From positions 1-64,000 of the forward strand of contig MU832115.1 in NCBI GenBank assembly GCA_029204225.1: a stretch of 64,000 nucleotides of DNA, in the 5' to 3' direction. The stretch's first letter is position 1, and the number at the start of each line of letters is the position of its first letter. This stretch comes from Diphasiastrum complanatum (lineage: Eukaryota > Streptophyta > Lycopodiopsida > Lycopodiales > Lycopodiaceae). The notes beneath the pieces were generated by a model, which searched no databases, was not told the origin of the DNA, and saw only the letters and a program-made list of their open reading frames with translations. Made by a program: the position numbers and the translations under genes. Shown piece after piece: positions 20,832 through 30,472 of this stretch.

Positions 20832-21493
20832 AGTACTAATTGTAAACTTTAAAAAAAAAACAAGTATTGTTTCAACACGCGTAGACATGGGCGCAGCCAA
20901 AATTACCTATCAATGCGCGTTGATTCGATATTACAAGAAAACAACTTGATATACGCACAATGGGGAATGATGATAATAGACCTGTAAATGATATCGGTTC
21001 AACATGCAGGAGATGTGCACGCAAACGTAGGAAATCTAGCATGTGCATTGAATCGATACACGAAGGAGAACGAGAAAAAAAGATTGTAAACTGGAAAAAA
21101 AAAAAACGAAATGAGGCCACATTTGTATATATAGAAAATTGGCCTGAATCCCAACAATACACTTGTCATATATTCAAGGGGTAGATGGTGTCAAAGAATG
21201 GCGACCAATAAAAAAATGTACATGTGGGGTTAAAACGCACACACATTTAGTAGTCATCATGGCAATAGTTGGCACTCAATTTTATAATTTATAAGTGCAA
21301 AATTCAAGACATTAGCCATATGACACGTAGCAAAAAAAGTATTAGAAAAGTATGTATTATGGATTTCCACTAGATCCTAGAATCTATGGACACCAGTTTT
21401 GAGGCTGACATGACTTGAGACATACCCAATGATGATTACAAATTTTAATGAAGGACATTAATGATTGGCTACGCATCCCATCCTCCCTCCTCT
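20832..21493. other. Non-coding stretch with short inverted repeats
   Basis: TATTGTTTCAACACGCG near 20865 is mirrored by GCGTTGAAACAATA near 21614. TGCRYTGAWTCGATA phrases recur near 20912, 21037 and (inverted) 21585. It could be a bidirectional promoter or a MITE-like unit of about 760 bp. Confidence 0.3.
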
Positions 21494-21501
21494 TATATAA
21501 A
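21494..21501 (+). promoter_or_regulatory. TATA box candidate
   Basis: TATATAAA, followed 30-60 bp downstream by a pyrimidine-rich leader (CTCACTCTCTC, CTCACTCACC), resembles a plant core promoter and 5' UTR. No coding frame follows within 500 bp, so any transcript is non-coding or the promoter is orphaned. Confidence 0.35.
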
Positions 21502-21844
21502 CGCACATTTCGGATGAAAAAAATTTCAGACCTCCTCGTTCACTCGCTCACTCTCTCAATCGCTCACTCACCAAATCCTAATATCGATTTAGTGCACATT
21601 CATCTCCTCGTGCGTTGAAACAATATCTCTTCCCCCCCCCCCCCCCAATGTAGTTATTGTTATATACTTTTATGTATTATTACATTATATAACGTTATTC
21701 TAAGATTATAAATTTTTAAACTACATTTGATTAAACTACTAATTGGCATTATGCGCTATTAAATTATATTTATTAATCGACATTTGTTTTATATTTTAAT
21801 TTTTTTTAAAATAAAATTCTATCAATTGTCAGTGTATTGTGATA

Positions 21845-22090
21845 TAAATTGACACTAAAGTGCCAGTTGTCCAAGTGGTGATTTTGGCAAAATGTGTTAG
21901 TAAGCCAACTGTCTAGTAAGCCCCCTATCACGATGGTCATTCCAATAGAATGTTTTATAAACAAACTGGCTATTCCAAATAATGTGGTACTACAATTGTG
22001 CGGTTGAAAATTCTGCTAGTTGAAGTGCCTCCAAAATACACACAAAACTTGAGCACCTAACATTACGAGCATGGACCTTTATAAGAACCT
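21845..22090 (+). repeat. Diverged repeat related to 28165-28345
   Basis: GTTGAAAATTCTG...AAGTGCCTCCAAAATACACAC here aligns with CTTGAAAATTCTG...ATGTGCCTCCAGAATACACAC near 28270. No coding potential. Its class is unknown. Confidence 0.55.
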
Positions 22091-22100
22091 TTTATGTATT

Positions 22101-22221
22101 ATGGAATGGGCCAGTTGGCAGATGACATTCTTCCCGATAAAGAGGCACTGGCAAGGCTCAAAGGGGCCGAGACTATGAATCTTTACTGGGCAGAATGTCA
22201 TCTACCCGTGGCTCATTCCAT
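22101..22221. repeat. Inverted repeat with 42-43 bp arms
   Basis: The left arm 22101-22143 (ATGGAATGGGCCAG...) pairs with 22180-22221 with about seven mismatches. The loop is 36 nt. It resembles a foldback or MITE end. The adjacent SINE used a target overlapping the right arm's end. Confidence 0.75.
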
Positions 22222-22235
22222 TGTGTAAAGGATAG

Positions 22236-22308
22236 ACCCAAGAGGGTTAGCTTGGCATCCAAAGTTTCTTTGGTCCCAGGTTCGAGCCTCCTCTTGGAAA
22301 CCAAGAAG
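22236..22308 (+). mobile_element. Ultra-short tRNA-derived SINE, copy 3 (A box deleted)
   Basis: A 73-bp insert starting ACCCAAGAGGG lies between perfect 17-bp direct repeats CATTGTGTAAAGGATAG (22219-22235 and 22309-22325). It shares both ends with copy 1 but lacks about 13 nt that include the A box. The B box and tail hairpin are kept. Confidence 0.9.
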
Positions 22309-22334
22309 CATTGTGTAAAGGATAGTGGCTACTT

Positions 22335-22436
22335 CTTCACATGACCATTATGCACTAGAATCTTCACATGACCACTATGCGCTAGAATCTTCACATGACC
22401 ACTATGCACTAGAATCTTCACATGACCACTAGATTC
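22335..22436. repeat. 27-bp minisatellite, four units
   Basis: CTTCACATGACCACTATGC-type units start at 22335, 22362, 22389 and 22416. The last is partial. Confidence 0.95.
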
Positions 22437-22629
22437 TGCATTTGAAAACCATAATCAATAGTAACTATACTTTACGTATTGGAGAATGGTTCTTTCCACT
22501 CAAGTATCTCAAACTTATGTTGAGGCATGATTGAGTTCATATTTCTATAACAGAATTCATATTTTTATAATTTATTCATTTGTTGAACAGAGTGTAAAGA
22601 TCGTTAAAAAGATCTTTCTCAAGTGTAAA

Positions 22630-22915
22630 TGATGGTTAAGAATACTTTTTTTATATGACTAAATTTTTTTTATGAGTCTTACTTATTTATGGTGTTTAGT
22701 AAATTTGCACTCGAGAAAACAGTTGTTCTATAGTAGCAAGGTCGTTGTCAAATGGTCACTAAAAGTCTAAAGAATGGTCAACAATACCTTTTTTTATAAC
22801 TAAAGTTTTTTTTTATTAGTCTCACTACGTATTGAGAAATTGTCGTTCTAGTAAGCTTTGCACCTCAAAAAATAGCTCTTCAATTATGGCAAAGCCTTTG
22901 GGAAATGGTCACAAA
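22630..22915. repeat. Degenerate 143-bp tandem duplication
   Basis: AATACTTTTTTTATATGAC near 22641 returns as AATACCTTTTTTTATAAC near 22784. AAATGGTCACTAAAAG near 22754 returns near 22898. It is AT-rich and non-coding. Confidence 0.6.
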
Positions 22916-25900
22916 AACAACTTTTCCCAAGCGTAACAAATTTTCTTGGCATTTTACATTATGACTGAAAATATTTGTATCAATCATAGATTTTGACTTT
23001 TTATTAGGTGTAATGTGTTGTTCCAATTTATTAATGGACATTTTATGAGTCGTAGAATGCTTTTGAAAAGCTTTATGAACTTCAAGATTTTGTAATGTGT
23101 TGCATGTCGCTTTCAAGAAGGATAATGTAGGTTACGTTTACATTGATGATCTTTTTTTATAAAACAACTCGTGCACATAGCTAAATCCATAATTTCTAGA
23201 GGAATGAAATTATTTGCATGATTTGATCCCCTTCAAATATATGAAGTAAAATGGTAACATCATCATTCGCATCTTTGTATGAATCATAATATGTCTTTCA
23301 AATGTTTTGATCGCCTTTTTATAAGCACAATCTTCATGTGAAATATTTTTTTATGGACTTCAAATTTCACAACATGCCAAAAAACATGAAATTCCATAAT
23401 ATGCAAAAAAAAACAAGGTGAGGTCACTTTCAAAGTCAATAATGTGAGTTTCAATGTCTTATGGGTTCGCGCATCCCACCAAATACAACCTTAACACATA
23501 ATTCCCTGAGAGAGCAACATTTGCAAGATTAAATCGTGTTTAAGAACATGAAGAAATCTTTCGAGCAAATGCTTTGTGCATAGAAAAGGCCTGAAGTAGG
23601 GGGCCCTTCCTCTGTGCCTAAAACACTCCCAAAAGAAAATGTTATTTTCAAAAATTCATTTATTTTTGGACAAGTTTAAGGAATAAGATTTCTCTACATT
23701 CTATTTACAATAAATATAATTTATAAATTGTGCAAAATTAGTTTCAATGAATCTTTTTTTAAGAACTAGTAATTATGGCAATTTGTACTCCTCCAAATAC
23801 ACACTGATTTTTTCAAGAGTGTTTTACGTATAGAGTAAAGCCCTGTTTTGAGGGCTTTACACATTTGAGAGCACCTACTAGAGGGCAGGGCTCTATAAAA
23901 ATGTGTAAAGATTGAAAAGCTAGGCTTTTACCCTACAAAAATACATGCCTTGGTTTTTAGGCACTTCATCATTGGTCACCAACATGCCAGTGTAACGGTT
24001 TTCTAGACATTTTTGTGGCAAAATCTAGGTCCAAATTACTTTCTATAATTGCTACCATCTAATTTTGCGACTTGATGTGACTCTTTGGCAATTTGAGAAT
24101 TTGCAACTTTTTGCAACTTGCGACTTGTGGCTTTCGACTGGCATGGAAATACAAAATCCCATAAGAATTGCCTGGCAGCCCATCGATTTTTTTATTTTTT
24201 TTGTAAATAGTTGCAGATTTTTATAAGGAAAAATAATGAACATAATTCCCTTTATGGATATCTGCCCTAGGGTAGATTTCCATGGAGGACATTATGAGCA
24301 TAATACTTGTAACCTTTCTACCATAAGTTCATTCATAAGTAAAAAATTTGGTCTATTTGGGCGTTCAATCCAGCAACCTATTTATGAAATACAAAATATT
24401 AAATGCATCAAAACTCTTTGCATCACCCTTGGTATTTCTCAATCCTATCTCGCACTTTTGATTTCGTAGATACATGTTAATATAAACACGTCAGCTTCAT
24501 ACCAATTTGCTATTTAAAAATTTGTTTCATGGTTGGAAGAGGTGTAGCATCGTCATCAGCTAATGTGTCTCTCATATCTTTATCAAAAAATTTGTTTATT
24601 ATCTCGAGCTTCCAAATGTTACCCATAGAACCATTTGACTTATTCATTTCTCCTAATCCAAATTGTGTTAGATTAGTCATTTTCTCTACACAAAGTTTTA
24701 ATTGCACTCACAATCCAAACAAACTCATTGACTTAAAAAATAATAGTTTGCTACATTACTAACTTGACTGACTTTTTGCTCACAAATGACAAAAACATGT
24801 TGTCAAATCAATATGATATTTAAACTAAATATGGTATGACTTCCCACAAAGAATTTGCATGTCTACATGACACCTATCAATCTTGGAACAAACTTTTACC
24901 TAGCTTGATAAACACATGCCAATGCTATAAATGTTTTTGTACCTTCTTGGGTGCAACTTGCCATCACGTGTGGCTATGAGATGATATATGTAGCATCTAA
25001 AAATTTGATAATGTTGTAAAAATGCTTGAACCTCCTAAATAAAATTACCCTCAATGAATGCGATTATATTGGTAACATTATCAAATCTGATAGAAAAGTT
25101 TTTAGAGCCTTGCTAGACGAATATTTTGAGCTTGAAGTTTGATACTCCTATTTGAGAAATAAGATTAGTTGATCCATTTGAGCAAATCATGATTAGTATG
25201 GCCAACGAAAGCCGAACTCATTCAAAAGTTGGTAGCCATAGAAAATTTGTAAGATAAAGCTTCCTAAATTCAATGGTCAACCATATCTACAAAGAAGGTT
25301 GTAGAGCTTATGGAGATGAGAGATGACCCTCATAATAAATGTTTGAGATATTTCAATACATCTCTTACCAATACAATAAAAGATGGTATTTCATTCTGCA
25401 AGAGCATGTTCACCAATTAGCTTAATGTTAAGTTTGATTGACTAGCTAGGTTAGTGAAACATTATAATCTGAATTGAATTTGAGTAAGTAGTTTGATCTA
25501 AAGTCAATGTAAACTTTGAAAATCTATAAAAATAAATGAATATAGTATAGTTGGCAAGCAATAAATTGTTAAGATTCCTTGAGGACTAATCATCATTGTC
25601 TGATGTGACCAACACCCTCTGTGAAGTACTCAACTACATAGGTTGTCAACTATATAAATGCCCAATCTCACACAACATTCACTTGAAAACTACATGCATC
25701 ATCTTCGATCTCCTACATTCTCTTGTGCATTCATGACCGAAAGAAAAAGTCTTCCTTCTAGTTTTGCTTACCCTTTTTGACCACAATTTGAAAGTTAAAT
25801 TTTTGTAGAAATAGGACATCATGACCTCTAGAGGCACCATATTAAAAAGCATGGATGACGTACGGTTGAGGATCACACATATTTGATCCTCATTAGTCAG

Positions 25901-25990
25901 TCGCATCATTCATGTTTTGTCTTGTCTCAAGCTCAACCTAATTATAATCAACAAAGACATCAAACACACTATCATTGGAAACATTTAACT
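22916..25990. other. Long AT-rich stretch, no supported gene
   Basis: The only hint is a minus-strand 65-codon frame at 24510-24707 (NGSMGNIWKLEIINKFFDK), which faintly resembles the start of a copia gag. A minus-strand frame at 25679-25909 is unassigned. Confidence 0.5.
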
Positions 25991-26001
25991 CTTGCTTCTA
26001 T

Positions 26002-26279
26002 TGTTGAGGAATGTTTAGTTGCAAGCCACGCACAGGAAAGTGTCGTGGGCTTGAGCGCCCAAAGAAGGCCTTGAGAATTCTTAATGTCCCATAAGTAACT
26101 GCTTGCCTTGAACTCTCCCATATATAAGTTGGGGCTTCTCTATATCCTCTAGCCCCTGGTACCAGCCCTTTTGGGGGTTAGACGGATGGCGGGTGGCTAG
26201 GCGACTGGGGTTGGGATCCCAGTACGCGGTTCGCGTGGGTACGTATGTGTGCGTGGCCCTGAGGCCCAAATTCTTTACA
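26002..26279 (+). repeat. TRIM 5' LTR
   Basis: 278 bp, TG...CA. A TATATAAG phrase lies near 26122, a plausible TATA box. Confidence 0.93.
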
Positions 26280-26292
26280 TGGTATCAGAGCC
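26280..26292 (+). promoter_or_regulatory. TRIM primer-binding site (initiator Met tRNA)
   Basis: TGGTATCAGAGCC directly abuts the 5' LTR, identical to the site of Copia-2. Confidence 0.93.
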
Positions 26293-26331
26293 AATGGGGG
26301 GTTCCTTTGCCAATGCTTGCTTGAGTGGGGG

Positions 26332-26608
26332 TGTTGAGGAATGTTTAGTTGCAAGCCACGCACAGGAAAGTGCCGTGGGCTTGAGCGCCCAGAAAAGGCC
26401 TTGAGAATTCTTAATGTCCCATAAGTAACTGCTTGCCTTGATATCTCTCATATATAAGTTGGGGCTTCGCTATATCCTCTATCCCCTGGTACCAGCCCTT
26501 TTGGGGGTTAGACGGATGGCGGGTGGCTAGGCGACTGGGGTTGGGATCCAATACGCGACTCGCGTGGGTACATGTGTGTGCGTGGCCCTGAGGCCCAAAT
26601 TCTTTACA
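26332..26608 (+). repeat. TRIM 3' LTR
   Basis: 277 bp. Ends TTTACA, followed by the TCTAT target duplication. Confidence 0.93.
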
Positions 26609-26717
26609 TCTATTGCATGATTGCTCGTTCTAGCCCGGGAAACATGGAAGAGAGTATTGTTATGGGCCATATTTGATATGAGCTTTGAGATGCTCAACCT
26701 CATGGGAGAACGATCGT

Positions 26718-27611
26718 CTACCATAATGGCCACATAAATTCTGTAAATTTGGTCTGTTGGTTTAGACACAAATGGATATCACAATCCATAAATACTTTAA
26801 CCACGCTGGTGAGATCTGTAAAATCTGTAGGTTGAAAGACAGAATGTTTGTGCTGATGGTTCGCAACTCTCTCTTCAGGAGAGAGTAGTTCCTTCTCAAT
26901 CTGTTCCGCATCAACGTTAGTCAATTCTTTATAAGTGTTCATATTTTGATCAGCAGAAATACTTGACTGATCCTTGTCAGCTTCATCTTAAAGGTTTGTC
27001 TCAGGTGGTGCTAGCAATGACTTCAGATCTCCGTCCTTCTGAATCTGTCTAGTTTGGCCCTCCATTCCATTTTTTCAACTGCAGGTGAGTTCAAGTTATT
27101 AGATACATGGGATATCAGATTTTGACTTTGCTTTTAGTTGAGACCTGACTGTTTGGATTGTCTCCGAGTTCCAATGATCCAACCACATGAACAGCTACTG
27201 AGTAGGACAATGTTGCATTAAATTCTTTGTCAGAAGCTTCCAGACCTACTCTCTTGGGAGGGATCACCTGCCTGCTCGATGAATTTTTAGTCGTCATGTC
27301 TTGCTTTGCATACAAAAGGGTTCAAATTAGGTGAAGAGTCTGAACTCTGAACTGGGCGATGCATAAAGCCCGGGCCTCTTAAGTTGCAAAATAGGAGGAC
27401 TTTCCATGTTCGAAGATGATGGTACTTTGTCATTGAGTTTTCCATCGCCAAGATCATTTTGACAGAAATCACTAATGACAACCCTGTACAACCTTGTAAT
27501 GAGAGCTGGGAGCTGAGATGTCTTCGTTGCACGAGGTTTCCAACGAACTTGTACTTCGTGATCTATCCAAGAGTGGCAGACCCTAACCAGATGGTACTTT
27601 AAGTGAGGCAA
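26718..27611 (-). pseudogene. Unassigned minus-strand coding remnant, frame-broken
   Basis: Successive minus-strand frames read as protein-like sequence: 27327-27611 (CHSWIDHEVQVRWKPRATKT, LITRLYRVVISDFCQNDL), 27115-27315 (RQVIPPKRVGLEASDKEF, NATLSYSVAVHVVGSLEL) and 26718-27060 (NTYKELTNVDAEQIEKELL, FTDLTSVVKVFMDCDIHL). A TAA and at least two frame changes break it. A CAG acceptor-like site near 27081 could mark an exon edge. I recognise no domain. It may be a decayed host gene or a captured piece. Confidence 0.3.
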
Positions 27612-27979
27612 TAGAGGTTAAGCTAGTGGATTTTTTCTTATCAACAATCGGTTGGAAGTCTACAAATGGGAGGGAGGAAGTGGCTCCCAAGTAGGAGCAC
27701 TACCAAAGGCTAAGGCAAGACTTGAAGAAAGGAAGCATAAAATCAAAGTGAACAAGATTGATCAACATAAACTTCACCATCAAAAATACTCATCACCGAA
27801 GGAAAGTCATCTACTAATTTCCATAGGATGCACGCTTTAATGTGAGGCGAGAAATGAGAATCAAAGTCATCCACAATGTCTCAAACTTTTCCTAGACTAG
27901 AAAGCAAACCATAAAGGAGACATTTGAGTCTAGCAGGAAAGAAAGGGAGTGATAGGTGGACATGAAGAGAAATAAACTT
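27612..27979. other. Non-coding stretch
   Basis: A plus-strand 62-codon frame (27652-27840) is Lys/His-rich and unassigned. Nothing else seen. Confidence 0.4.
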
Positions 27980-28345
27980 AGCATTATGTTGGGGTGGGGG
28001 GGGGTGAAGGCCCTACCCGGGGGCCTTCCATGTTGGGAGGGCCATTGCCTGAGGGCGGGAGCCCGAGGGCAAGGCCCGAACTGCACGAAAGGCCTGAGGG
28101 CCCGGGCCTTTCCCTGCGTAATGCTCAGTGCGAAGGGTGCATGGGAAGGATGAGATTCCTGCAGAATGCACTGCTAAGCCAGTTGTCAGATTCATTCCGG
28201 CAGAACAGCCTAGTAATCCAGCTGTCACAACAAACATTCTGCAGATTGTGGCATTTGGAACTGTGTGCTTGAAAATTCTGTGGGAGGATGTGCCTCCAGA
28301 ATACACACGAACTCTGAGCACTGAGCATTACGAATATATAAATAA
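27980..28345. repeat. GC-rich palindromic repeat, related to 21845-22090
   Basis: The first 130 bp are GC-rich with nested palindromes (GAAGGCCC...GGGGCCTTC, AAAGGCC...GGCCTTT, GCCTGAGGGC...GCCCGAGGGC). The second half aligns with 21845-22090. Many overlapping frames across it are artefacts of the GC content. It may be a non-autonomous repeat. Confidence 0.5.
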
Positions 28346-28958
28346 ACACACCACTTCTGCTTCCTCTTCGTACCCTACTAGCCCGAACCAATACTCGCCA
28401 TTGGCCCTCCTTCCTTTTCTCATAATTGCAAGGTTGTGTGAAGGATGAAGGGTCACCATTCTTTTGAAACAATAAAACATATCAATAACACAAAAAGATT
28501 AAAGTGAATTTTTTTGTATCATTGTCTATTGACATCTATGTTCAATATAGGAAGAGCTATTATACTCTAATTGATACTAATTGATATAATTTGACATTTG
28601 ATATCATTCATAAAATATTAATATATTGAAACCTACCAACAAATTTGATATACACACTAGTTAAATGATGCCAATAGCACAAACCATAATATTAATGGAA
28701 AGTTCATTACCATTTACTTTTGATATGTTTTTCATGACTTCATGTTTAAGCTATCCATCCATTTTATTTAAATATTGGCAAAAGTATATTATAACCTGAA
28801 TTCTTATATAGTACTAACATACCATAATAGCTATAAGTGTCATACTTGATATCAATGGTACTAATTGGTATTATACTACTATTAATAATGCAATACCAAT
28901 TATCTATTTTAATATATTTGAGTATTATCAAAAAAATTGTAGAATGTGCATGTGAATG

Positions 28959-28960
<2 letters not shown>
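28346..28960. other. AT-rich stretch
   Basis: Short repeated phrases around ATTGATACTA/ATACCAATT only. No gene. Confidence 0.55.

Positions 28961-28990
<30 letters not shown>
28961..28990. repeat. (GT)15 microsatellite
   Basis: Pure GT run. Confidence 0.97.
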
Positions 28991-28993
<3 letters not shown>

Positions 28994-29060
28994 GAACACT
29001 TTTTTTTTATTTTGTGTTTTCATGGTATGAAATGGTTCCGTACAATGAAATCCCACGAGG

Positions 29061-29064
<4 letters not shown>

Positions 29065-29149
<85 letters not shown>
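29065..29149. repeat. (AT)42 microsatellite
   Basis: Pure AT run of 85 bp. Confidence 0.97.
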
Positions 29150-29150
<1 letters not shown>

Positions 29151-29489
29151 TAGTAAAGAGTGTCTGTCGTTGACGGGCAATGGACGACCGACAATTTGGG
29201 CTACGGCCGATGGTTTGGGTCGAAAGTTGTCAGTGACAATTAGCCGAAATTTTGAGTGGCGGCCGATGGTTTGGGTAGACGGCCAATGATGATACAAATA
29301 TGGTGCAGATTTAGGATTAGGGATGTTGTGTACATCCCAATCAGCCAAATAAGAGTAAGCATCAATTTAGAAATAAAAGATTTACACACAATTCAAACTC
29401 AGATTTATATAAAATTCAAAATACAAAGTCATTTTTAAGTACCGATGTGTATACCTTCAAATTCAACATTGTCTGTACTTTACTTAGTC
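29150..29489. other. Non-coding stretch with a duplicated phrase
   Basis: CGGCCGATGGTTTGGGT occurs twice (near 29203 and 29263). No open frame of note. Confidence 0.5.
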
Positions 29490-29862
29490 TCACAATTTCA
29501 TATCCTTCAAATGTAACTTCATATCACTAACAAATTCATCTACATTTATCAACAAAAATCTCTTTCGAGGAAGAAAATTTCCGCAAAGTTGTTGATAGTA
29601 CAAAAATTGGGTGAATTGCTCTATCACCCAGATAATACTACATGGATAAACATCATCTCCAAAACAGAATAGCTCCATTATCTCTCGCACAAATATCCTA
29701 TAGTTTACCACAACCTGCACCATCTGCACATACATACACACACACAGAGGAGGAGGACGAGGAGGAAGAAGATGATGATGATGATGAGAGGACTTACATT
29801 TGTCTTGCTTCCTCTTGCTCGTGCTCTTGCTCTTGCTTCCTCTTTCTCTTGAAAAAACGCAT
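29490..29862 (-). CDS. Two-exon gene model, SPT3/TAF13-like histone-fold protein (90 aa)
   Basis: Exon 1 is 29862-29798. A 100-nt intron (29797-29698) has donor GTAAGT and acceptor CTATAG. Exon 2 is 29697-29490. Joined length is 273 nt, exactly 91 codons. The product starts with a charged tail (MRFFKRKRKQEQEHEQEEAR), then IFVREIMELFCFGDDVYP, which lines up with the FxKELxxMMYGFGDDxxP start of the TAF13/SPT3 histone fold. VIEQF...FLYYQQL and FLLINVDEFVSDMKLHLKDM follow, like the fold's second and third helices. Such proteins are TFIID or SAGA subunits. The product is shorter than usual at the C-terminus, so a 3' exon may be missing or the gene may be a fragment. Upstream, an ATG-led frame at 29984 could be another exon, but its intron would be only 42-52 nt. 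Confidence 0.42.
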
Positions 29863-29984
29863 CTATTCAAAGCTGAAAAGGCAAATTTAGATCTCTATAA
29901 TGGAAGTGTCCTACCTCTCTCCATCTCTGGCTGCAAGCTGAGGTGAAGGTCTCCTTCACCAGCTCCATCTTCATCTCCCTCCAT

Positions 29985-30472
29985 CGGTCACAGCCAAAAA
30001 AATCTAATAACTTCTGATCTTAATAGAACCTGAAAAATCTCTCCGATAGGATGCTTCACTATTTCTTACATCAATTTTACATAGAATGGTGAACAAGATA
30101 CATGTAAAAGAACATAGAATCATAATGAAAGGACTCCTCCATGTATCCGCCTTTGAATTCTCTGTAAAACAGCAGCAAACAAGTTGTAAGTGAGAGTAAC
30201 CAGCAAGTGTTTGCATGTTTGCATGCCTCCTCCATATTCCACTATGCCCATAGTGAATGCACCATGTATCTCCATGAATGAACCTCCATCACCACCTTGC
30301 CTTTGTAGATCTCCAATCCATGAAAGTCCTTGAGTGAATGAATGCCAAAATTATGTGTTCTTTGCTCCATTTGAATGAGAAAAACCTGAACTTGAAATAC
30401 TTGAAGTATCTCCACAAGATTTGCATACAACCCTTGATCCTACATTGTCAACAATTTGCCAATTTGCCAACA
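29985..30472 (-). other. Stretch downstream of the 584-codon frame
   Basis: A plausible place for the 3' end of the 30473-35268 element, but I find no second LTR copy here. Purine-rich ATGGAGGAGG near 30230 (minus sense) is the only tract resembling a PPT. Unassigned. Confidence 0.35.

Larger units (their letters stand above)
26002..26608 (+). mobile_element. TRIM (terminal-repeat retrotransposon in miniature), complete
   Basis: Two direct LTRs, 26002-26279 (278 bp) and 26332-26608 (277 bp), flank only 52 bp of internal sequence. That consists of a PBS TGGTATCAGAGCC (26280-26292) and a purine tract ending GAGTGGGGG before the second LTR. LTRs begin TGTTGAGG and end TTTACA. The target duplication TCTAT is perfect (25997-26001, 26609-26613). 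The LTRs differ at about a dozen sites, so this is an older insertion than Copia-1. It has no coding capacity and needs a partner element's enzymes. Confidence 0.96.

Noticed and set aside
22335-22436. CRISPR-like spaced repeats
   Set aside because: Units are contiguous 27-bp tandem copies without spacers, in a eukaryotic context; it is a minisatellite.
27892-28472. Several overlapping frames of 64-115 codons on both strands
   Set aside because: GC-rich palindromic DNA lacks stops by composition, and none has recognisable protein features.
29956-29984. An upstream first exon (MEGDEDGAGEGD...) for the histone-fold gene
   Set aside because: The intron needed would be only 42-52 nt and the phase fits poorly; left as a note rather than a feature.
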